The translations under genes were made by a program, and so were the position numbers. 64,000 nt of DNA from Herbiconiux oxytropis (GTDB lineage: Bacteria; Actinomycetota; Actinomycetes; Actinomycetales; Microbacteriaceae): the NCBI RefSeq assembly GCF_024979315.1, contig NZ_JANLCK010000009.1:1-64000 (forward strand). The letters run 5' to 3'. The notes beneath the pieces are model-generated. The model was not told the DNA's origin, did no database searches, and saw nothing but the letters and a program-made list of their open reading frames with translations. Shown one piece after another: positions 58,766 to 64,000 of this stretch. Numbering within the stretch: the stretch's first letter is position 1; every line of letters starts with the position of its first letter.

Positions 58766-61110
58766 CCCCGAAGCCCCCGGTCGACGACTTCACCGACGCC
58801 CTGCTGCACGTCGCCTCCCCCGGCGAGGCCGCCGCGGGCATCCCGGGTGTGCTGCACTCGATGGCCCCCGCGATCGCCGACCTCGGGCCGATGCGCACCC
58901 TCAAGCTCCTCACGGCGATGAACCAGAAGGACGGCTTCGACTGCATGAGCTGCGCGTGGCCGGATCCGGACCACCGCAAGAAGCTCGAGTTCTGCGAGAA
59001 CGGCGCGAAGGCGGTGATCTGGGAGGCGACCCCGGTGACGATCCCGAGCACCTTCTGGGCGAAGCACTCCGTGCGGGAGCTCGCGGAGAAGTCGGAGTAC
59101 TGGCTCGGCCTGCAGGGCAGGCTCGTCGAGCCCGTCTACAAACCGGCCGGCGAGGACCACTACCGGCCGGTGACCTGGGACGAGGCCTTCGCCGTGGCCG
59201 CCGAGACCCTCCGCGGCCTCGACTCGCCCGACGAGGCGGCGTTCTACACGAGCGGTCGCGCCTCGAACGAGGCCGCGTTCCTCTACCAGCTCTTCGTGCG
59301 CGCCTTCGGCACCAACAACCTGCCCGACTGCTCGAACATGTGCCACGAGTCGACCGGATCGGCGATGGTCGAGACCCTCGGCATCGGCAAGTCGACCGTC
59401 GCCTACGACGACTTCGAGAAGGCCGAGCTCATCATCGTGATGGGCCAGAACCCCGGCACGAACCACCCCCGCATGCTCACCGCCCTCGAGGACGCCAAGC
59501 GGGCGGGCGCCGACATCGTGACCGTCAACCCGCTGCCCGAGGCGGGACTGCAGCGCTACAAGAACCCGCAGACCGTGCGCGGCACGATCGGCAAGGGCAC
59601 GACGCTCGCCGACCAGTTCCTGCAGATCCGGCTGGGCGGTGACATGGCGCTGCTGCAGGCCCTCTCGAAGCGCGTGCTCGCGGCCGAGGCCGCTGCGCCG
59701 GGCACCGTGCTCGACCACGCCTTCCTCGCCGAGCACTGCCTCGGGCTGGAGGAGCTCACCACGCACCTCGCCGACCTCGACGAGGCCGAGGTGCTCGAGG
59801 CCACGGGCCTCACGAGCACCGCCATCGACGAGCTCGCTGAGCGCTACCTCGCCGCCGACCGCGTGATCATCACCTGGGCCATGGGCGTGACGCAGCACAA
59901 GAAGGCGGTGGATGCGATCAAGGAGATCGTGAACCTCCTCCTTCTGCGCGGCAACATCGGCAAGCCGGGCGCCGGGGCCTCCCCCATCCGCGGCCACAGC
60001 AATGTGCAGGGCGACCGCACGATGGGCATCTGGGAGAAGATGCCCGAGTCGTTCCTCGCCGCCCTCGAGCGCGAGTTCGGGTTCCCCGTGCCGCGGAAGG
60101 TCGGCGTCGACTCGGTCGACGGCATCCGGGCGCTTCAGCGCGGCGAGATCAAGGCCTGGTTCTCGCTCGGCGGCAACTTCGTGGGTGCCATCTCCGACAC
60201 GGCCGCGGCCGAGGCCGCGATGCGCGGCACCGAGCTCACCGTGCAGATCTCGACCAAGCTCAACCGCTCGCACGCCGTGACGGGCGACGCCGCCCTCATC
60301 CTGCCCACGCTCGGCCGCACCGAGATCGACCTGCAGCGCACCGGATCCCAGTTCGTGACCGTGGAGGACTCGGTCTGCGCCGTGCACGCCTCGCACGGCC
60401 GCATCCCCCCTGTGGCCCCCGGGCTGCTCTCCGAGGTCGCGATCATCGCGCGCCTGGCCGATGCGACGCTCGGCGACGACCACGGCATCGACTGGCTCTC
60501 CTTCGAGGACGACTACGACCTCATCCGCGCGCACATCGCGAACGTCGTGCCGGGCTGCGAGGGGTACGCCGAGAAGGTGCGACGCCGCGACGGCTTCGTG
60601 CTGCCCAACGGCCCGCGCGACGAGCGCCGCTTCGACACCGCCACGGGCAAGGCGATGCTCACGGTGAACGAGCTCGAGCCCGTCGTGCGCCCTCCCGGGC
60701 GCCTGCTGCTGCAGACGCTGCGCTCGCACGACCAGTTCAACACCACGATCTACAGCCTCAACGACCGCTACCGGGGCATCAAGAAGGGCCGGCGGGTGAT
60801 CTTCGTAAACCCCGACGACCTCGCCGAACTCGGTCTCGACGACGCGCAGGCGGTCGATGTGTTCAGCGAGTGGCCGGGGCAGCCGGATCGGGTGATGCGG
60901 GCCCTGCGGATCGTCGCGTACCCCACGGCGAGAGGCTGCGCGGCCGCCTACTTCCCCGAGGCCAACGTGCTCGTGCCGCTGGATGCGACGGCCGAGCGGA
61001 GCAACACCCCGGTGTCGAAGGCGATCGTGGTGCGCCTCGAGCCCGCCGCGGAGTCGGTGCAGGAGCCGATCGCGGAGACCACGGCGGCACCCCGGGCCGC
61101 AGCCGACTGA
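58762..61110 (+). CDS. FdhF/YdeP-type molybdopterin oxidoreductase
   Basis: 782 residues, bis-MGD family. A Cys61-x-x-Cys64 pair (DCMSCAWPDPDHR) and a third Cys (LEFCENG) near 70-80 suggest a partial Fe-S site. ERFNNLPDCSNMCHES-like residues at about 195 and GSNVQGDRTMGI with GHSNVQGDR (about 412-420) match the YdeP/FdhF-like subgroup. It may oxidise formate or a related small acid, or confer acid or stress tolerance as for YdeP. No small Fe-S or membrane subunit is adjacent, so the electron acceptor is not shown. Confidence 0.85.
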   Translation: MTPKPPVDDFTDALLHVASPGEAAAGIPGVLHSMAPAIADLGPMRTLKLLTAMNQKDGFDCMSCAWPDPDHRKKLEFCENGAKAVIWEATPVTIPSTFWAKHSVRELAEKSEYWLGLQGRLVEPVYKPAGEDHYRPVTWDEAFAVAAETLRGLDSPDEAAFYTSGRASNEAAFLYQLFVRAFGTNNLPDCSNMCHESTGSAMVETLGIGKSTVAYDDFEKAELIIVMGQNPGTNHPRMLTALEDAKRAGADIVTVNPLPEAGLQRYKNPQTVRGTIGKGTTLADQFLQIRLGGDMALLQALSKRVLAAEAAAPGTVLDHAFLAEHCLGLEELTTHLADLDEAEVLEATGLTSTAIDELAERYLAADRVIITWAMGVTQHKKAVDAIKEIVNLLLLRGNIGKPGAGASPIRGHSNVQGDRTMGIWEKMPESFLAALEREFGFPVPRKVGVDSVDGIRALQRGEIKAWFSLGGNFVGAISDTAAAEAAMRGTELTVQISTKLNRSHAVTGDAALILPTLGRTEIDLQRTGSQFVTVEDSVCAVHASHGRIPPVAPGLLSEVAIIARLADATLGDDHGIDWLSFEDDYDLIRAHIANVVPGCEGYAEKVRRRDGFVLPNGPRDERRFDTATGKAMLTVNELEPVVRPPGRLLLQTLRSHDQFNTTIYSLNDRYRGIKKGRRVIFVNPDDLAELGLDDAQAVDVFSEWPGQPDRVMRALRIVAYPTARGCAAAYFPEANVLVPLDATAERSNTPVSKAIVVRLEPAAESVQEPIAETTAAPRAAAD

Positions 61111-61117
61111 AGGCGCG

Positions 61118-62554
61118 TCACGCCGCCGGCGCCACCCGCAGCTCGTTCGTGGGTGCGAGCGCCTCTTCGCAGAGCTCAGCGAACCCGAGCACCCGGAGGT
61201 CGTGCGCCCACGGCCCCACGAGCTGCAGCCCCACCGGGAGCCGGCCCGCCGCCAGGTGGCTCGGGATCGTGACCGCCGGCTGACCCGTGATGTTGAAGGG
61301 GTAGGTGTACGGCGTCCAGGTGATCCACGGCAGCTGAGCGTCGGCCTCGCCCCCCTCCGGCACCTCGCTCTCGGCCGCGAACGCCGTGATCGGCATCGTG
61401 GGCGTGAGCACGAGGTCGACCTCGTCGAACAGGCCGAAGAACGCGGCGTTGAACCCCCGGCGCTCCTGCAGGGCGCCGAGGAAGTCGGGCAGCGAGTAGC
61501 CCGAGGCGAGACCGTCCGGCCCGCCGAGTCGCGCCAGTCCCGGATCCATCACGTCGCCGTGCTCCCGGATGAGGGCATCGAAGCCGATGCCGCGCCCCGT
61601 CACCCAGAGCGCCTCGAAGATGCGCCGGGGCAGCTCGGCCGGCAGCGCGAAGGGCACGAAGTCGGCGAGGCCGGCGGCCTCGAGCAGAGCGAGCGAGGCG
61701 TCGAAGACCTCGCCCACCTCGGCGGAGGGTGCGATGCCGAAGGGCTCCCGCACCACCGCGACGCGCAGGCGCCGGCCGGGCTCGGCCGGCACGGGTGTGG
61801 AGAAGGACGACTGCGGATCGCGCGCATCGGGACCACGGCTGAGCTCGAACATCGCACGCGCATCGGCCACCGTGCGTGCGAGCGGTCCGGCATGGGAGAG
61901 GTTCTCGTTGACGGTGCCCGGCCAGACCGGGATGGCGCCGAGGGTGGGCTTGAAGCCGACCACGCCGCAGAACGCGGCCGGAATGCGCACCGAGCCCCCG
62001 GCATCCGTGCCCGTGGCCAGCGGCACGGCACCCGAGGCCACGGTGGCCCCGGAACCGGCGCTCGAGCCGCCCGTGTTCTTCGACGGGTCCCAGGGGTTGC
62101 GGCTCACGCCGGTGCGCGGCGAGATGCCGGTGCCCTTCCAGCCGAACTCCGGCGTGGTGGTGCGGCCGACGATCACGGCACCGGCCTCGAGCAGACGGCC
62201 CGCGAACGGCGAGGAGGTCGTGGCGAGGGTGTCGGGACTCGTGAGCGAGCCCTTGCCGAGCGGCTCGCCCTCGATGTAGATGTTGTCCTTCGAGGCGATC
62301 GGCACTCCGTGCAGGCGGCTCCGCACCCGCCCCTCGCGCACCTCCGCCTCGCGGGCCGCCGCATCGGCGAGCGCGCGCTCGGGCATGAGCGCGGCGTAGG
62401 CGTTGATGCGCGGCTCGTGCCGGCCTGCGAGTTCCAGAGCGCACTCGGCGAGCTGCACGGGCGAGAGCTCGCCTCGGGCCACGCGCTCGCCGAGGCCGAG
62501 GGCGCTCGAGGCCTGGTACTCCTCCACGCCGAGCGCGGTGTAGGTGCCGGTCAC
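61118..62554 (-). CDS. Amidase (amidase signature family)
   Basis: 478 residues from the GTG at 62554, which overlaps the aminotransferase stop (GTGA). The Ser-cisSer-Lys triad is visible: Lys89 (ASKDNIY), Ser164 (GGSSAGSG) and Ser188 (DAGGSVR, 24 residues later as in the family). It hydrolyses an amide to acid and ammonia. The neighbours suggest a catabolic amide, but the substrate is not shown. It is the last gene of the operon and converges with fdhF with 7 bp between. Confidence 0.9.
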   Translation of the reverse strand: MTGTYTALGVEEYQASSALGLGERVARGELSPVQLAECALELAGRHEPRINAYAALMPERALADAAAREAEVREGRVRSRLHGVPIASKDNIYIEGEPLGKGSLTSPDTLATTSSPFAGRLLEAGAVIVGRTTTPEFGWKGTGISPRTGVSRNPWDPSKNTGGSSAGSGATVASGAVPLATGTDAGGSVRIPAAFCGVVGFKPTLGAIPVWPGTVNENLSHAGPLARTVADARAMFELSRGPDARDPQSSFSTPVPAEPGRRLRVAVVREPFGIAPSAEVGEVFDASLALLEAAGLADFVPFALPAELPRRIFEALWVTGRGIGFDALIREHGDVMDPGLARLGGPDGLASGYSLPDFLGALQERRGFNAAFFGLFDEVDLVLTPTMPITAFAAESEVPEGGEADAQLPWITWTPYTYPFNITGQPAVTIPSHLAAGRLPVGLQLVGPWAHDLRVLGFAELCEEALAPTNELRVAPAA

Positions 62555-63729
62555 GCCTCGACCGCCTCGGCGGGAGCCCCGACCGTCCCGATCGCCTCGA
62601 CGGCGAAGGCCCCGGGTCCGCGCGCGGCCCGATCCGCCCACACCGCCCCGAACCTCTCGATCCACTCCGGCGGCACCGAGGTCGAGATCTTCACGAACCG
62701 CTCACCGTAGAGCGGCGACTGGTAGGTGCCCGGCCGGATGAAGACGCCCTCCTCCAGCAGCGAGTCGCAGAGCGCATCCGCGGTCCAGCCGGAATCGCCG
62801 AGGTCGACGGCCAGGAAGTTGCCCTGCGAGGGCGAGACCACCACGGTGCCGAGCCCGCTCTGCTCGACGATCTGCTCGACCCGCTCGAGGTTCGCCCGGT
62901 TGACGGCGCGGAGGTTCTCGAGCCACGGCCCCTTCACTCGGAGCCCGGCGAGAGCCGCCCGCTGCCCCTGGATGCTCGCGCCGAGCGGATTCGCCGGGAT
63001 CGCGGTGATCGAGGCGAGCAGCGACGGCTCCGCCACGATCGCGCCGACCCGGAGACCCGCGAGCCCCAACCACTTCGAGAAGCTGTAGGTGCTGAAGGTG
63101 CCCTCGGGGTAGAGCTCGGCCGCCAGTGTGTGCTGGTCGGCGAAGTGCCGATAGGTGCAGTCGTGGATGATGGTCGAGCCGGTCTTGCGGGCGAGGTCGA
63201 CGATGGCCTGCAGTTCGTCCCTGGTGTAGCTCGCGCCGAGCGGATTGAGCGGGTCGATCAGGTAGATCAGCGACTGCGGGCGGATGACCTCGGCGATCTG
63301 CGCGGCCTGCATGAGGCGCGTGGGCTCGTCGTAGACCGGCAGCACCCGGATGGGCACGCCTGAGAGCGACACGAACCGCGCGGGCCACGGCCAGCCCGGA
63401 TCGCTCACGATAATCTGCGAGAGCGACGGGGCGAGGGTCGTGCAGATGTGGTGCAGCCCGCCGACGGCGCCGTCGGTGATCCAGGCGTCGAGAGGGAGGT
63501 CCGACTCGGGGCCGCGCAGGTCGTCGACGATCCGCTCACGCAGCTCCTGGAACCCGCCGGCGGGGGCGTAGACGTTGAACTCGTGCTTCGCGGTGCTCTG
63601 CTCGAGGGCCTCGACCACCTCGGGGGCCGGGGCCAGGTGCGTGGTGTTCTGGCCCATCCAGACGATGTCGTCGCGGTCGAGCAGCGCCTCGAACGAGGGC
63701 GCGCCGGAGCTCTTGGAGGGAACGGTCAT
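62551..63729 (-). CDS. PLP-dependent aminotransferase, class I/II
   Basis: 392 residues. The PLP Lys219 is in YSFSKWLGLAGLRVG. TDGAVGGLHHICTTLA, SDPGWPWPARF and IDPLNPLGASY are typical of fold-type I. It transfers an amino group between an amino acid and a keto acid; specificity cannot be read. AGGAAG precedes the ATG. It lies 15 bases after the M29-like stop and overlaps the amidase start. Confidence 0.88.
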   Translation of the reverse strand: MTVPSKSSGAPSFEALLDRDDIVWMGQNTTHLAPAPEVVEALEQSTAKHEFNVYAPAGGFQELRERIVDDLRGPESDLPLDAWITDGAVGGLHHICTTLAPSLSQIIVSDPGWPWPARFVSLSGVPIRVLPVYDEPTRLMQAAQIAEVIRPQSLIYLIDPLNPLGASYTRDELQAIVDLARKTGSTIIHDCTYRHFADQHTLAAELYPEGTFSTYSFSKWLGLAGLRVGAIVAEPSLLASITAIPANPLGASIQGQRAALAGLRVKGPWLENLRAVNRANLERVEQIVEQSGLGTVVVSPSQGNFLAVDLGDSGWTADALCDSLLEEGVFIRPGTYQSPLYGERFVKISTSVPPEWIERFGAVWADRAARGPGAFAVEAIGTVGAPAEAVEA

Positions 63730-63744
63730 GGTGCTTCCTGTCTG

Positions 63745-64000
63745 TCAGTTCACGAGTTCGCCGGCCACGATGCGGGGCACGCCGTCGAGGAAGACGGTGG
63801 CGTCGCGCATGACGCAGTCGAGATGGGCGGGGGCGGCGACGGTGCCGCCGTAGGCGATGGAGTTGCCGAACGCGATGTGGGCGCTGCCCTTGGTGGACTC
63901 GGTCTCCATCGGCACACCGCAGACCGAGCCGTTGGGGTTCAGGCCCACGGCCACCTCGGCGAGATTGGTCATCCGCGGATCGCGGACCCGGCCCAGCATC
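63745..64000 (-). CDS. M29/NicX-like metallohydrolase, 3-prime part
   Basis: Only the C-terminal 84 residues are in the window; the gene continues beyond 64000. EVAVGLNPNG, TESTKGSAHIAFGNSIAYGG and APAHLDCVMRDATVFLDG match the C-terminus of the peptidase M29/aminopeptidase T group, which also contains the 2,5-dihydroxypyridine 5,6-dioxygenase NicX. Which activity applies cannot be decided from this fragment. First visible gene of the operon that continues with the aminotransferase and amidase. Confidence 0.7.
   Translation of the reverse strand, partial: MLGRVRDPRMTNLAEVAVGLNPNGSVCGVPMETESTKGSAHIAFGNSIAYGGTVAAPAHLDCVMRDATVFLDGVPRIVAGELVN

Overview
The window comes from the chromosome of a high-GC actinobacterium, most likely a member of the Microbacteriaceae (Micrococcales). 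The evidence is the rRNA-operon leader beside tyrS, an S12-S7-EF-G-EF-Tu operon followed by rpoBC, the lhr-nei2 pair, GTG and TTG starts, and many genes whose -10 hexamer sits six bases before the start codon (leaderless translation). The family assignment is inferred from gene order and protein style, not from a database search.

Layout. 1-15.4 kb is almost all minus strand and is information-processing core: an rRNA leader and promoter running off the left edge, tyrS, a small MT0933-type antitoxin-like gene, the str operon (rpsL, rpsG, fusA, tuf), a membrane protein, and rpoB-rpoC. 15.4-26 kb holds mostly small accessory housekeeping genes: DUF817, a spermidine-synthase-like protein, a PQQ-type sugar dehydrogenase lipoprotein, a SprT-like protease, DUF427, a secreted beta-propeller, a ComB-like protein, DUF1684, a DEAD-box RNA helicase with an RGG tail, YdeI and DUF4916. 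26-31.7 kb is the DNA-repair pair lhr-nei2. 31.7-40.5 kb carries an esterase, YbaK, HAD, DUF2071, thyA-folA, msrB-msrA, a CitE-like lyase and a PEBP. 40.5-43.4 kb has two NmrA-type NAD(P)-binding proteins, each next to a small repressor (HxlR, ArsR), followed by tRNA-Ser(CGA). 43.6-49.3 kb has a K+ channel, a CpdA-like phosphodiesterase, a Stealth phosphotransferase, a probable 2OG-Fe(II) oxygenase and radA. 49.4-55.2 kb has a carboxylesterase, a membrane-anchored protein and an aldehyde dehydrogenase-DUF779-GAF regulator module. 55.4-61.1 kb is a molybdenum cofactor and formate dehydrogenase block (mobA-DUF6457-moeA, divergent fdhD-fdhF). 61.1-64 kb is a minus-strand operon of an M29/NicX-like protein (cut by the window edge), an aminotransferase and an amidase.

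How the parts connect. The str and rpoBC operons and the rrn leader form the growth-rate-linked core, each with a recognisable promoter. radA and lhr-nei2, about 20 kb apart, each carry a TGTCGGTG-N8-(-10) element like the mycobacterial RecA-independent (PafBC) DNA-damage promoter, so they probably form one repair regulon. FdhD, MobA and MoeA supply and sulfurate the cofactor for the FdhF-like enzyme. No CRISPR array, insertion sequence, prophage or integrase was seen. The least ordinary parts are the M29-aminotransferase-amidase operon, the oxygenase gene with an iron-box-like site, and the paired NmrA/repressor loci.
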